This document shows, in pieces, positions 51,802 to 62,180 of a stretch of DNA of 64,000 nucleotides. Numbering within the stretch: the stretch's first letter is position 1; each line of letters begins with the position of its first letter. The stretch comes from Buchnera aphidicola (Kaburagia rhusicola ensigallis) (lineage in GTDB: Bacteria > Pseudomonadota > Gammaproteobacteria > Enterobacterales > Enterobacteriaceae). The position numbers were made by a program, and so were the translations under genes. The stretch covers positions 124,001-188,000 of the forward strand of contig CP140040.1 of NCBI GenBank assembly GCA_039830025.1, in the 5' to 3' direction. The notes under the pieces were generated by a model. It was not told the origin of the DNA. It saw nothing but the letters and a program-made list of their open reading frames with translations, and ran no database searches.

Positions 51802-52280
51802 TATTTATTTTTTGTTATTTTTCTTTATCTTAATTATTTTATCATAATAATTTTAATACAGTAATTATTGTATGAAATAATTTTTTTAAAGTTTTTTAAA
51901 TATATTACTTAATTTTTTATAAATAATTCTAGTTGTCTACTGATTATGTGAATAGGTTACGTGTCAACGTTAAATTAAATAACATTATATTTATATTAAT
52001 ATATTGTTTGATGGAATTTTTAAATAATATCTTTAATAAGATTGTTCATGATTTTTAGTATTAAGTTAATATTTTTTATAATATACTGTGCTATAAAATT
52101 AGTATTGTGTAAAAATTATTTATTAAGGTAATAATTCATGTGAATGATTTAAATTATATAGTTTATAATCATAAATTAGTTTCATTTGAGTACATGAGTG
52201 ACTGCAATGTTTAGATGTATGATATAATTTTTCTATTACTTTTGTTTTGAGAACAGAAGAATTTTTTTGGTTATACGTAT
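51802..52280. other. gene-free region between nuoN and folC
   Basis: About 480 bases with no gene, no tRNA and no clear terminator after nuoN. It should contain the 3' end of the nuo transcript and a promoter for folC, neither of which I can place. Confidence 0.55.
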
Positions 52281-53531
52281 ATGAATAATAGTTTAACTAA
52301 GTCTTTTTCTTTTTTTGAATGGTTAGGTTATCTGGAAAAATATTATTTAAATATTAAACGTAGCGATATTAAAGATGTTGTTTCTATTGCTAAAAAATTA
52401 GGAATATTACATTTCAATACATTTGTTTATGTAGTAGGAGGAACTAATGGAAAAGGAACTACGTGTTTTGTATTGGAAAAAATATTATTAGAGCTTGGTT
52501 ATCGCGTAGGATTATATACTTCTCCGCATATGTTTCGATATACTGAAAGAATACGTATTAATGGATGTGAATTAGAACATGACTTACATGTTTCTTCTTT
52601 TATTGAAATTAAAAATGCGTGTAGTTCATTATCCTTAACTTATTATGATTTTATTACTTTGTCTGCTTTATATTTATTTAAGCATAGCAAACTTGATGTA
52701 ATCATTTTAGAAGTTGGTTTAGGAGGTAGATTAGATGCTACGAATATTATTAATTCAGATGTTTCTATTATAACTAATATAGCTATAGATCATTCCAACG
52801 TTTTAGGAACAACTCGAAATGTTATTGGTATTGAAAAATCTGGAATTTTTCGCAAGAATAAAATTGCGATTATTTCTGAGAGACATATTCCAAACATTGT
52901 AAAAGGTATTATTAGAAAAAATAAAGTCTATTCTAAATTAATAAATAAAGATTGGTTTTACAAAAAATACAATACTTTTTGGGCTTTTATTAGTAGAAGT
53001 TCTTTTTTTTTAGATTTACCACTTCCGAAAGTTTCATTAATTAATACTGCTACAGCATTAGCTGCTGTTACTGAATCAATATCTCATATAAAAAAGCACG
53101 TTATTAAAAGTTGTATTGATAAAGTATCATTGTTTGGACGATGTCAAATATTGTCTTATAATCCTCAAGTAGTTTTAGATGTTGCTCATAATTTTCATGC
53201 TACGCAATTTTTATCAAAAAAGATGATACGAATAAAAGGTACTGGTAAAATATATGCTATAATTGGAGTATTAAAAGAAAAGAATGTTTTAAGTCTTGTA
53301 ACTCCGTTATTGCCAATAGTTGATTTTTGGTATTGCGTTAGATTAAATACACATCGTAGTATTTCGGCTGAAAAAATTATACGATATCTTCCTATGCATG
53401 CTTCTAGGGTATGCTCTAACATTAAATGCGCTTGGAAAGAAGTTCAAAATGTTGTCAAAGCTATAGATACTATTTTGGTATTTGGGTCTTTTTTTACAGT
53501 TTATGAAATGTGTAAGGTTTTAAAAATATAA
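52281..53531 (+). CDS. folC: bifunctional folylpolyglutamate synthase/dihydrofolate synthase
   Basis: Adds glutamate to dihydropteroate and then to folates, working with FolA. It has 416 residues (E. coli 422). The P-loop VVGGTNGKGTTCFVLE, the omega loop region YTSPHMFRYTERIRING, LEVGLGGRLDATNI and VLDVAHNFHA are conserved. cvpA follows after 59 bases; dedD, between them in E. coli, is missing. Confidence 0.94.
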   Translation: MNNSLTKSFSFFEWLGYLEKYYLNIKRSDIKDVVSIAKKLGILHFNTFVYVVGGTNGKGTTCFVLEKILLELGYRVGLYTSPHMFRYTERIRINGCELEHDLHVSSFIEIKNACSSLSLTYYDFITLSALYLFKHSKLDVIILEVGLGGRLDATNIINSDVSIITNIAIDHSNVLGTTRNVIGIEKSGIFRKNKIAIISERHIPNIVKGIIRKNKVYSKLINKDWFYKKYNTFWAFISRSSFFLDLPLPKVSLINTATALAAVTESISHIKKHVIKSCIDKVSLFGRCQILSYNPQVVLDVAHNFHATQFLSKKMIRIKGTGKIYAIIGVLKEKNVLSLVTPLLPIVDFWYCVRLNTHRSISAEKIIRYLPMHASRVCSNIKCAWKEVQNVVKAIDTILVFGSFFTVYEMCKVLKI

Positions 53532-53590
53532 ATGCATTTATTTGTATAAGGTATTTAATATTTTCAAATTGTAATAAAAATGAATATTTT

Positions 53591-54067
53591 ATGAATATAA
53601 TAGATTATATTTCAATAGCAATAATTTTTATTTCTGCGGTTATAAGTTGTTTTCGCGGTTTTTGTCAAGAAATAATATCAATTTGTGTTTGGGTAATAGG
53701 AGTATATATATATTTTAAGTATTATTATTTTTTTTCTTTTTTTTCGATTTTTGCTTATAATAAAATTATAAGATATACGATTAATTTTATAATTTTTTTT
53801 ATTTTTTTATTTCTAATTAAATGGATATTGAATTATGCAGTAACAACGTTTTTATGTCAATTCCATTTATCTATGTTGAATCAAATATTAGGATTTTTTT
53901 TTGGTATTATCCGAGGAATATTGATTGTTTGCACAATGTTATTTTTTTTAGAATTTTCAACTTTCTTTGTATATAGCAAATTTTTTAAAAGTTCATTATT
54001 AATTCCTTATTATAATTATTTTATAAAAATATTTTTAAAATTTTTTATAAAAAGTATTTTTATGTAA
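53591..54067 (+). CDS. cvpA: CvpA family inner-membrane protein
   Basis: Four-helix inner-membrane protein named for colicin V production; its core role is uncertain and linked to envelope homeostasis. It has 158 residues (E. coli 162). The N-terminus IIDYISIAIIFISAVISCFRGFCQEIISI and the segment QILGFFFGIIRGILIV match CvpA. Composition is extremely rich in Phe, Ile and Tyr, as expected of a drifting membrane protein. Confidence 0.88.
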   Translation: MNIIDYISIAIIFISAVISCFRGFCQEIISICVWVIGVYIYFKYYYFFSFFSIFAYNKIIRYTINFIIFFIFLFLIKWILNYAVTTFLCQFHLSMLNQILGFFFGIIRGILIVCTMLFFLEFSTFFVYSKFFKSSLLIPYYNYFIKIFLKFFIKSIFM

Positions 54068-54153
54068 TATTATTGTAGAATATATTTTAATTTTTTTTAT
54101 AAAATTGGTTTTTTAAACATTAATGCAATTTTTTAATGTCTTCTTGCAACTGT

Positions 54154-54198
54154 TTTTGAGTACAGTAAATAAGAATGATAATTTTATTGTACTCAAAA
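54154..54198. terminator. bidirectional terminator between cvpA and prs
   Basis: TTTTGAGTACAGTAAA (54154-54169) pairs with TTTATTGTACTCAAAA (54183-54198) over 16 bp with one G-T pair and a 13-base loop. T-runs fall at the 3' side for the minus strand and A/T on the plus strand. Its location between convergent cvpA and prs supports termination of both. Confidence 0.75.
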
Positions 54199-54231
54199 TA
54201 TTGTACTATTATATAGTGGAATAATATGAAA

Positions 54232-55179
54232 TTAGTGTTCGAACATAGCAGATATAGATTCTTCATTGCTAATTCTACGGATAGCTTCTGCTAACATTCC
54301 AGCTAATGTTAATGTTCTTACATTAGGAAGTGTTTTGATATTTTTTGGTAATGGGATTGTATCACATACTATTACTTCATTAATGTTTGAATTTTTTAAA
54401 TTTTCTGCTGCGTTTCCTGAAAAAATTGGATGTGTTGCATATGCAAACACTCGTTTAGCTCCTCTATCTTTTAGAGCTTCAGCAGCTTTGCATAATGTGC
54501 CGCCTGTATCGATCATATCATCTACTAAGATACAATCGCGATTGGCGACATCTCCAATTATGTGCATAACTTGTGATACATTAGCATTAGGTCTTCGTTT
54601 GTCAATAATGGCCATATCTGTATCATGTAGTAATTTTGCAATAGCTCTAGCTCTTACTACCCCTCCAATATCAGGAGAAACAATAATGGGATTTTTAAGA
54701 TTTATTTGCAACATGTCTTCTAATAAAATTAAACTTCCAAACACATTATCAACTGGAACATCAAAAAATCCTTGAATTTGTTCAGCGTGTAAGTCTACTG
54801 TTAATACTCGATCTATTCCAATGCTAGAAAAAAAATCGGCTATTACTTTTGCAGTGATTGGAACTCGAGATGAACGAACTCGACGATCTTGTCTGGCATA
54901 ACCAAAGTAAGGAATTACAGCGGTAATTCTTCCTGCAGATGCTCTTCTTAAGGCATCTACCATCACTATTAATTCCATAAGGTTGTCGTTAGTAGGATAG
55001 CAAGTTGATTGAATAATGAATACATCGTTACCACGAACGTTTTCATTTATTTGAACGCTAATTTCTCCATCACTAAATCGTCCTACTGATGCGTTTCCTA
55101 AATTCATGTATAATCTACTAGCAATAGATTTGGCTAAGTTTGGAACAGAATTTCCAGAAAATAATTTCATATCAGGCAC
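54232..55179 (-). CDS. prs: ribose-phosphate pyrophosphokinase (PRPP synthase)
   Basis: Makes PRPP for nucleotide, histidine, tryptophan and NAD synthesis. It has 315 residues, the E. coli length. The start is GTG at 55179 ([10 protein letters not shown]), as in E. coli, with GAGG upstream. [16 protein letters not shown], the ATP loop [10 protein letters not shown], the [15 protein letters not shown] segment and the PRPP loop [15 protein letters not shown] are nearly identical to E. coli. It follows ispE on the minus strand, as in E. coli. Confidence 0.97.
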   Translation of the reverse strand: MPDMKLFSGNSVPNLAKSIASRLYMNLGNASVGRFSDGEISVQINENVRGNDVFIIQSTCYPTNDNLMELIVMVDALRRASAGRITAVIPYFGYARQDRRVRSSRVPITAKVIADFFSSIGIDRVLTVDLHAEQIQGFFDVPVDNVFGSLILLEDMLQINLKNPIIVSPDIGGVVRARAIAKLLHDTDMAIIDKRRPNANVSQVMHIIGDVANRDCILVDDMIDTGGTLCKAAEALKDRGAKRVFAYATHPIFSGNAAENLKNSNINEVIVCDTIPLPKNIKTLPNVRTLTLAGMLAEAIRRISNEESISAMFEH

Positions 55180-55257
55180 GAGAAAACCTCAAAATGTAAG
55201 ATATATGAATTTTTAATTTTATAATATTACAAGTATGATTTAAAATAAATAATGTAA

Positions 55258-56105
55258 CTATAATTGTTTATGTAAAATTGAAATATTTGTACCATTGGTA
55301 ATAAATCCATGGACATTTAAAGGCAATATAGAAAAAATTTTTATTGCATCTTTTTTGGAATCAAATTCGGAAAAAACACAAGATCCTGTTCCTGTAATTC
55401 GAAATAGTGCATACTGAGATAGCCACGTCATTAAATGATTTATTTTATTGAACTGTCTTTTTACAAGTGTTTCGCAGTCGTTTTTAAATGGTGTTTTTAA
55501 TAATGAATCAATATTTTTTTTCCGAGAATTTCTTTTTAATTTTGGGTGAGAAAAGATTTGTTTAGTAGAGATTCTAATTTTTGGATAAACTATTAAATAC
55601 CATTTTTTTTTGGTTTTTATAGGATATAATATATTTCCCGTTCCTTCTGCTATTGATGTTTTTCCCATAATAAAAAAAGGAACATCAGCTCCTAGATTTT
55701 TTCCGAAACTGGCTAATTGCGAAATATTAAATTTTATGTTCCATAATTTATTTAATGCGATTAATGTTGTTGCAGCATTAGATGATCCTCCACCTAATCC
55801 TCCTCCTATCGGTATATGTTTATTTATATAAATGTTAGCTCCTAACTTTAGCGAGCAATTTTTTAATTTTTGCGCTTTTTTTTTAATAATTTTGCTGCAT
55901 GGATAATGATATTTTTAGAATGAGGTATATATGGTGTATGTGTTAATAGTTTTATATTCCCACTATTGTTAGGAATAATATATATTATATCTCCGTAATT
56001 CAACAATTGAAATAAAGTTTGGATGTTATGGTAACCATCGTTTCGTATTCCTGTAATATATAAAAAAAGATTTATTTTGGCAGGAGACAGCCAGGTAGTT
56101 GTCAT
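55258..56105 (-). pseudogene. ispE: 4-diphosphocytidyl-2-C-methyl-D-erythritol kinase, frameshifted at an A9 tract (possibly rescued)
   Basis: GHMP kinase of the MEP isoprenoid pathway. The first part ([21 protein letters not shown], then [16 protein letters not shown]) runs from 56105 to an A9 tract (minus strand; T9 at 55876-55884) and then stops at 55863. The next part continues in another frame with [19 protein letters not shown], the ATP loop IPIGGGLGGGSSNAA and GADVPFF, down to 55258. One extra A joins the halves into about 283 residues, the E. coli length. Outside the tract, no other lesion or stop is seen, so the gene is either newly broken or decoded through slippage. The ATG at 56108 is an equal start. 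Adjacent hemA and lolB of E. coli are absent. Confidence 0.85.
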
Positions 56106-56108
56106 CAT

Positions 56109-56733
56109 ATCGAAACACCAATTATTAAAGCATAAGATAATAGAATGTTTTGTTTTAATTAAGTCAAATACATTTAAAAATAGTGTTATGAATGGTAGTA
56201 TAAACATATTGACTAATAATTACGCAACAAGATGTTGTGATTTAAATATAAAATGTATACTCTTATATAGAGTTGGTTTTTTATTTGAGTTAACTGGATA
56301 AAATTTTATTTATTAATAGCAATATAGTTACATAATTTAATATGTTTTAAGATAAAATTTTTAGTTTTTATAATATACATTTTTCTTTTACTTATGATTT
56401 GAAAGGCATTATTTTGCAATTGTTATATTAATCTTTATTTAATAGGACTAATAAATATCATTAAATGGTTTTGGCGCTAATATTGTTTTAAAATTTTATA
56501 GAATTTTTGTGGTTGAATTTAATAAAATAGTAAATAATTTTTTTGTAAATTTTTTAAAGTTATGTATATGATTGTATAAATTTTTTAACGGAAATGTTTA
56601 AATAAATATATTTTGACATATTTGAAAGAATTAATATACTTTATTTTTTTTGAGATCATAAATTTTTATTATAAAGGATAATCTATGTACATTCATTGCG
56701 CATAGAAAAATTAATTTTAGGGTGTTTTTAAAA
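56109..56733. other. gene-free divergent region between ispE and prfA
   Basis: In E. coli this place holds lolB and hemA. Neither is legible here, and no RNA gene is visible. The segment should contain divergent promoters for ispE-prs and prfA-prmC, but none can be picked out. Confidence 0.6.
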
Positions 56734-57822
56734 ATGAAAAATTCTATCATAAAAAAATTAGAAGATTTACATACAAGGTATAAAGAAATTGAACATATGT
56801 TGTCTGACGTAAATATTTTTTCTAATCCAAAAAAATTTCGAAAATTATCTAAAGAGTATTTAAAATTATCTAATATTAATAATTGTTTTATCAATTGGAA
56901 AGTTAATGAAGATAACAAAAAAAAAGTTTCATATTTATTAGATGATAGCGAATTGCATGACATGGCTGAAGAAGAATTAAAAATAGTTTGTTTTAAGAAA
57001 GTTAAATTAGAAAATGAATTAAAAACGTTGTTATTACCTAATGATCCATTTGATAAAAAAAATTGTTTTATTGAAATTAGATCAGCTACAGGAGGAGACG
57101 AAGCTGCTATATTTGCTGGAAATCTATTGAAAATGTATATTAGATATGCAGAATTGAGACATTGGAAAACAGAAATTATTAATATTACTCATAGTGACCA
57201 AGGTGGTTGTAAAGATGTAATAATGAAAGTGACTGGTAAAGGAGTATGCGGAAGATTAAAATTTGAATCCGGTGGTCATAGAGTACAAAGAGTACCACAA
57301 ACAGAATCTCAAGGACGTATTCATACTTCAACATGTACAGTAGCTATTATTCCTGTAGTGCCAGAAAAAGAAGTGAAAAGTATTAATACTAACGATTTAA
57401 AAATTGATACGTTTAGGTCTTCTGGAGCAGGTGGGCAACATGTAAACACTACAGATTCAGCTATTAGAATTACTCATATTCCAACTGGTCACGTAGTAGA
57501 ATGTCAAGATGAACGCTCTCAACATAAAAATAAAGCTAAAGCATTATCTGTGTTAGTTTCGAGAATTCAAGCAGAACAGTTGTCTCGACGTCGTGAAGAA
57601 GATGCTATTATGCGTCGTAATCTTTTAGGTAGTGGAATGCGTTCAGATAGAAATAGAACTTATAATTTTTCTAAAAATAGAGTAACTGATCATAGAATTA
57701 ACTTAGCATTATATGCTTTAAACGACATATTGAATGGAAATTTAGATTTATTAATTGAGCCAATTATTCAAGAATATCAAGCTAATTATTTATCTAGTTT
57801 TTTTAATAATATTGTTCAATGA
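56734..57822 (+). CDS. prfA: peptide chain release factor 1
   Basis: Recognises UAA and UAG and triggers release of the peptide. The ATG at 56734 gives [13 protein letters not shown] as in E. coli; a GTG at 56722 is less likely. It has 362 residues (E. coli 360). [18 protein letters not shown] carries the catalytic GGQ. The stop-codon-reading tripeptide reads Pro-Gln-Thr where E. coli has Pro-Ala-Thr; the middle position varies in the family. The stop overlaps the prmC start (ATGA). Confidence 0.96.
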   Translation: MKNSIIKKLEDLHTRYKEIEHMLSDVNIFSNPKKFRKLSKEYLKLSNINNCFINWKVNEDNKKKVSYLLDDSELHDMAEEELKIVCFKKVKLENELKTLLLPNDPFDKKNCFIEIRSATGGDEAAIFAGNLLKMYIRYAELRHWKTEIINITHSDQGGCKDVIMKVTGKGVCGRLKFESGGHRVQRVPQTESQGRIHTSTCTVAIIPVVPEKEVKSINTNDLKIDTFRSSGAGGQHVNTTDSAIRITHIPTGHVVECQDERSQHKNKAKALSVLVSRIQAEQLSRRREEDAIMRRNLLGSGMRSDRNRTYNFSKNRVTDHRINLALYALNDILNGNLDLLIEPIIQEYQANYLSSFFNNIVQ

Positions 57823-58646
57823 ATATTAAATCTTGGTTAGATATAGCTTGCTTAAAGTTGAACAATTCTAATAATAAATTAGATGCAGAAGTTTTGCTTA
57901 GTCATATTCTTAACAGAAGTATTGATTGGTTAGTTGGTCATAGTTCTTATAAAATATCTAAAAATGATTGTAAACAGTTAAACGATTTATTGGAACGTAG
58001 AATAAATGGCGAACCTATTGCATATTTGATTAAACAAAAAGAATTTTGGTCATTGCCTTTTGTTGTATCATATGACACTTTAATTCCTCGTCCTGATACT
58101 GAGATTTTAGTAGAACAAACTTTAACTCGATTAGATAATGTTAATTACAAAAGTATATTAGATTTAGGAACAGGTTGTGGTTGTATAGCTTTGACCTTGG
58201 CTAGTATAAAATTTAATTGTTATATTGTAGGTGTAGATTTTGTACAGAAAGCTATTTATATAGCTAAAAAAAATGCAAAAATATTGCAATTAAATAATGT
58301 TGTATTTTTTCATAGTTTTTGGTTTTCTTCTGTCAATCAAACATTTGATATTATTGTAAGCAATCCTCCTTATATTAGTTTGAATGAAATTGATAATTTA
58401 GAAAAAGAATTGTTATTTGAACCATTGGCAGCATTAGTTTCTTCGGACAATGGATTGGGTTCTATTCGTTATATTATTAAAAATTCTAAAAAATACTTAA
58501 AAAATATGGGTTGGTTGTTGATAGAGCATGGCTGGATGCAAAAAGTACGAGTACAAAAATTATTTAAGAAATATAATTTTTTTAATATAGTTACTTATCA
58601 AGATTATTCTGGAAATAATAGAATTACTGTTGGACAGAAGAGATAG
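57819..58646 (+). CDS. prmC: release factor glutamine methyltransferase PrmC (HemK)
   Basis: Methylates the Gln of the GGQ motif in RF1 and RF2. It has 275 residues (E. coli 277). The AdoMet site [15 protein letters not shown] and the substrate-binding VSNPPYIS are intact, as are REPIAYL-like (GEPIAYLI) and [11 protein letters not shown]. It overlaps prfA by four bases, so enzyme and substrate are made together. Confidence 0.96.
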   Translation: MNIKSWLDIACLKLNNSNNKLDAEVLLSHILNRSIDWLVGHSSYKISKNDCKQLNDLLERRINGEPIAYLIKQKEFWSLPFVVSYDTLIPRPDTEILVEQTLTRLDNVNYKSILDLGTGCGCIALTLASIKFNCYIVGVDFVQKAIYIAKKNAKILQLNNVVFFHSFWFSSVNQTFDIIVSNPPYISLNEIDNLEKELLFEPLAALVSSDNGLGSIRYIIKNSKKYLKNMGWLLIEHGWMQKVRVQKLFKKYNFFNIVTYQDYSGNNRITVGQKR

Positions 58647-58808
58647 ATTTTGATGTTATTTTTACATGTTAATATGCGATTTACGTTGGTATTTCAGTAA
58701 ATTTTAGTTGTTTTATGTTATAATAATATTTTTATTACGTATAATTTTTACGGTTATATTTGGTTTTTCAATTAAATAAAAATTTATAATGTAATTATTG
58801 GAAATCAT

Positions 58809-59618
58809 ATGACATCTTTTTTTGGTTGTGATGTGTCTAAATCACCGTTATGCGAATCAATTGTTTTTATATTACGTCTTATTCGATCAGATTTTCCTAC
58901 TGATTTTGTAGTTCAAGAATTAAGTAATAGAGTAGAAGAAGCTAGATCGTATATAGCACCTGAAAAAGAAATGTATTGTAAGCTAAAAAAGTTAATAGAA
59001 TTGTTTTATGATCACTGGAAATTTGGTGGAGCTACTGGAGTATATAAGTTGTCTGATGTTTTATGGTTAGACAATGTTTTAAAAACTCGTAAAGGTACTG
59101 CAGTTTCATTAGGAGTAATATTATTACATATTGCTCAGAAGCTCTGTTTACCTCTTATTCCGGTAATTTTTCCTACTCAATTAATTTTACGTGTTGATAA
59201 ATTAAATAAAAAAATGTGGTTGATAAATCCATTTAATGGAGATACATTAGACGAACACGTACTAGAAGCATGGTTGAAAGGTAACATTAGTCCTATAGCA
59301 GAATTATACGAAAATGATTTATATGAAGCTCAAAATTTGACAGTTATAAGGAAAATGTTAGATACATTGAAAAATGCGTTAATAGAAGAAAAAAAAATGG
59401 AATTAGCATTAAATGTGAGTAATGCGTTATTAAAAATTAATCCTAATGATCCTTATGAAATACGTGATCGAGGATTAATATATGCTCAATTAGAATGTAA
59501 CCATGTTGCATTAGCTGATCTTATTTATTTCGTAGAACATTGTCCTGAAGATCCTATTAGTGAAATAATAAAAGTTCAAATTCATGCAATAGAAAAGAAA
59601 AAATTTACATTACATTAA
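58809..59618 (+). CDS. sirB1: SirB1/YchA family protein
   Basis: A transglutaminase-like/TPR protein of unknown biochemical role that accompanies prfA-prmC in enteric bacteria. It has 269 residues, as in E. coli. Very strong conservation: SDVLWLDNVLKTRKGTAVSLG, LPVIFPTQLILR-like (IPVIFPTQLILRVD), INPFNG, and in the TPR part DPYEIRDRGLIYAQLECNHVALADL. The gene between prmC and sirB1 in E. coli (sirB2) is gone. Strong conservation in a minimal genome suggests an important job. Confidence 0.93.
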   Translation: MTSFFGCDVSKSPLCESIVFILRLIRSDFPTDFVVQELSNRVEEARSYIAPEKEMYCKLKKLIELFYDHWKFGGATGVYKLSDVLWLDNVLKTRKGTAVSLGVILLHIAQKLCLPLIPVIFPTQLILRVDKLNKKMWLINPFNGDTLDEHVLEAWLKGNISPIAELYENDLYEAQNLTVIRKMLDTLKNALIEEKKMELALNVSNALLKINPNDPYEIRDRGLIYAQLECNHVALADLIYFVEHCPEDPISEIIKVQIHAIEKKKFTLH

Positions 59619-59853
59619 AATTATTTTATGTATTTTAAAGTAAAAATTTTTTCAAATGCATTGTTTTATAATAAAATGTATGATAAGTGTTATTATATTA
59701 AAAAATTAATTTATGTTGTATATTTTGTATGTTAATGTGTATTCAATATGATTAGGTGTGTTGTTCATGTTATTCGAGATCTTAATAAGATAGATTCCAT
59801 TTTTTAAAGTATTAGTATTGTTTTAGTTTTTTTGTTTTTAATCATTATAAAAG

Positions 59854-60693
59854 TCATGCGAGATTTGTAATATTTTTTAACCATGTTTGAGGTGTTATTG
59901 GCATTTGACGTTTATGCGCAGTATTGATAAAATATTTTTCAATTGCTAATTGACTTTTTTTATTAATTTTCTTACCTTCTAAATAAGAATCAATATCTAA
60001 ATAAGTCACACCTAAAATTTCTTCATCAGTTTTGTATGGATGCATATCTTCTAAATTTGCTCTAGGTTGTTTGAGATAAAGATGAGGTGGGCATTTTAGC
60101 TCTTGTAACAGCAATTTTCCTTGTTTTTTATTTAATTCAGCAATAGGATTAATATCTGTTCCTCCATCTCCATATTTTGTAAAAAATCCAGTAATTGCTT
60201 CAGAAGCGTGATCAGTTCCAACAACGATACCTTTATATGCACTAGCAATGTTATATTGTATTTTCATTCTTTCTCTAGCTTTGTTATTTTCTTTCATATT
60301 ATTAGATACATGTACTCCTGATTTTTGTAGCGCTTTTTCAGTGTTTAACACAGATTTTTTTATATTGATGTTCAACGTTATTTGAGGTCTAATAAAGTTT
60401 ATTGCATCTTGGCAATCGTTTGAATCTATTTGCTTTCCGTAGGGTAAGCATAATAAAATAAGCTTATAAGCTTTACAATGAGAAATAGTATTAAGTTTTT
60501 TTATAGCTAGTTGACATAATTTTCCAGTTAGTGTTGAGTCTTGTCCACCGCTAATGCCTAATATTAATGTTTCAATGTTATCATGATGTAGTATGTATTC
60601 TTTAATAAAATTAATTATTCTGTGAATTTCAAATTTAGGATTAATATTAGATTTTACACCTAAAATATCGATAATTTTTTTTTGTAAACTCAT
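59854..60693 (-). CDS. nadE: ammonia-dependent NAD synthetase
   Basis: Last step of NAD synthesis, amidating deamido-NAD with ATP. It has 279 residues (E. coli 275). The PP-loop ILGISGGQDSTLTGKLCQ, the GTDHASEAITGFFTKYGDGGTDINP block and YLDIDSYLEGK are well conserved. It is monocistronic, convergent with sirB1 and divergent from ackA. Confidence 0.96.
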   Translation of the reverse strand: MSLQKKIIDILGVKSNINPKFEIHRIINFIKEYILHHDNIETLILGISGGQDSTLTGKLCQLAIKKLNTISHCKAYKLILLCLPYGKQIDSNDCQDAINFIRPQITLNINIKKSVLNTEKALQKSGVHVSNNMKENNKARERMKIQYNIASAYKGIVVGTDHASEAITGFFTKYGDGGTDINPIAELNKKQGKLLLQELKCPPHLYLKQPRANLEDMHPYKTDEEILGVTYLDIDSYLEGKKINKKSQLAIEKYFINTAHKRQMPITPQTWLKNITNLA

Positions 60694-60907
60694 AATTCAT
60701 TTCTTATAAACAAGTCAATTTATATTATATAGATAATATTTTAAATCATAAATGTAATTATTAATAACGATATTTTAATATATTTGTAGAAAATATTAGT
60801 TAGTATTTAAAATTTTTAATTTTAAATGTTTGTTTTATAATGAATTTTGTAGAACATATTTTTCAAAAATAAAACAACAATGTATCTCATAAATTTGGAA
60901 TACTATT

Positions 60908-62113
60908 ATGTGTAATCCGTTAGTTTTTACTTTAAATTGTGGTAGTTCATCTATAAAATTCGCTGTTATAAATTCGGTAAAAAATAAAATAGTATTGTCA
61001 GGACTAGTTGATTTTTTAGGTTTTTCTGAAATAAGCATTTCATGGGTAATAGAATCTGAAAAATACAATAAAAAATTTAAAAAATCAATAAGCTATTTAG
61101 ATATCATTCGTTTTATTGTATGTAATATCCTAAAACAAGATTTAAAAATGTATGATTACATTTCATGTATAGGACATCGTGTAGTTCATGGTGGATCAAA
61201 TCTGAAAAAGTCAGAAATAATAACTGAAAAAATAATACGACATATTAGAAATGCTTCTTTTTTCGCTCCGTTGCATAATCCTATCAATTTATTAGGCATT
61301 CAAGCTGCATCAGTTTGTTTTCCTCATCTAAAAAAAAAAAATATAGCTGTATTTGATACAGCATTTCATAGTACGATACCAAAAACATCTTATTTGTATG
61401 CTATTCCTTATGCTTTTTATAAAAAATATGGTATTAGAAGATATGGAGCCCATGGTATTAGTCATTCTTATGTCATGCATGGTGCTTCTGAATTTTTAAA
61501 AATTCCAGTACCGAAGTTGAATATTATTACTTGTCATTTAGGAAATGGTGCATCAGTAGCGGCTATTCGAAATGGCATTTGTGTAGATACTTCAATGGGT
61601 TTAACACCATTAGAAGGCTTAGTTATGGGTACTAGAAGTGGAGATATAGATCCTGCAATTATTTTTTTTATGTATAATAAATTAAAGATGAATATGAAAG
61701 ACATTGAAAATATTTTGATTAAAAAATCAGGATTATTAGGATTAAGTGAACTTAGCAGTGATTTGCGTGATTTAGAGGATAAATATTCTTGTAATAGTAA
61801 AGCAAAGTTATCTATTGACGTATTTTGTCACCGTTTATCTAAATACATTAGCTCTTATTCTTCATTAATGGAAGGAAGATTAGATGCTCTTATTTTTACT
61901 GGTGGAATTGGAGAAAATTCTTGTTTAATTAGAACTATTACTGTTTCTTATTTATCTTTGTTAAATTGTAAAATTAATAAAGAATCAAATATGTTAATTA
62001 AGTTTGGTAAAAAGGGGTTAATTAGTGCTAAAGATAGTGTATCTATATTAGTAATACCGACTAATGAAGAACTAGTAATAGCAAAAGAAGCGGTATCATT
62101 AATTAGTAATTAA
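60908..62113 (+). CDS. ackA: acetate kinase
   Basis: Interconverts acetyl phosphate plus ADP and acetate plus ATP. It has 401 residues (E. coli 400). NCGSSSIKF, GHRVVHGG, VFDTAFHSTIP, RRYGAHG, TCHLGNGASVAAI, GLVMGTRSGDIDPAI and FTGGIGENS are all in place. pta follows after 67 bases in the same direction, forming the usual ackA-pta operon for overflow metabolism and ATP. Confidence 0.97.
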   Translation: MCNPLVFTLNCGSSSIKFAVINSVKNKIVLSGLVDFLGFSEISISWVIESEKYNKKFKKSISYLDIIRFIVCNILKQDLKMYDYISCIGHRVVHGGSNLKKSEIITEKIIRHIRNASFFAPLHNPINLLGIQAASVCFPHLKKKNIAVFDTAFHSTIPKTSYLYAIPYAFYKKYGIRRYGAHGISHSYVMHGASEFLKIPVPKLNIITCHLGNGASVAAIRNGICVDTSMGLTPLEGLVMGTRSGDIDPAIIFFMYNKLKMNMKDIENILIKKSGLLGLSELSSDLRDLEDKYSCNSKAKLSIDVFCHRLSKYISSYSSLMEGRLDALIFTGGIGENSCLIRTITVSYLSLLNCKINKESNMLIKFGKKGLISAKDSVSILVIPTNEELVIAKEAVSLISN

Positions 62114-62180
62114 TGTAATATAATTATTTTTCAGAAAATAATTTTTTTACAAATAGCAGTTATTTTTGGAGTAAATTTCA

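Noticed and set aside
57299..57304. Pro-Gln-Thr in place of Pro-Ala-Thr in RF1, considered as altered stop-codon reading
   Set aside because: The middle residue of this tripeptide varies among RF1 proteins, and ordinary TAA, TAG and TGA stops are used throughout the window.
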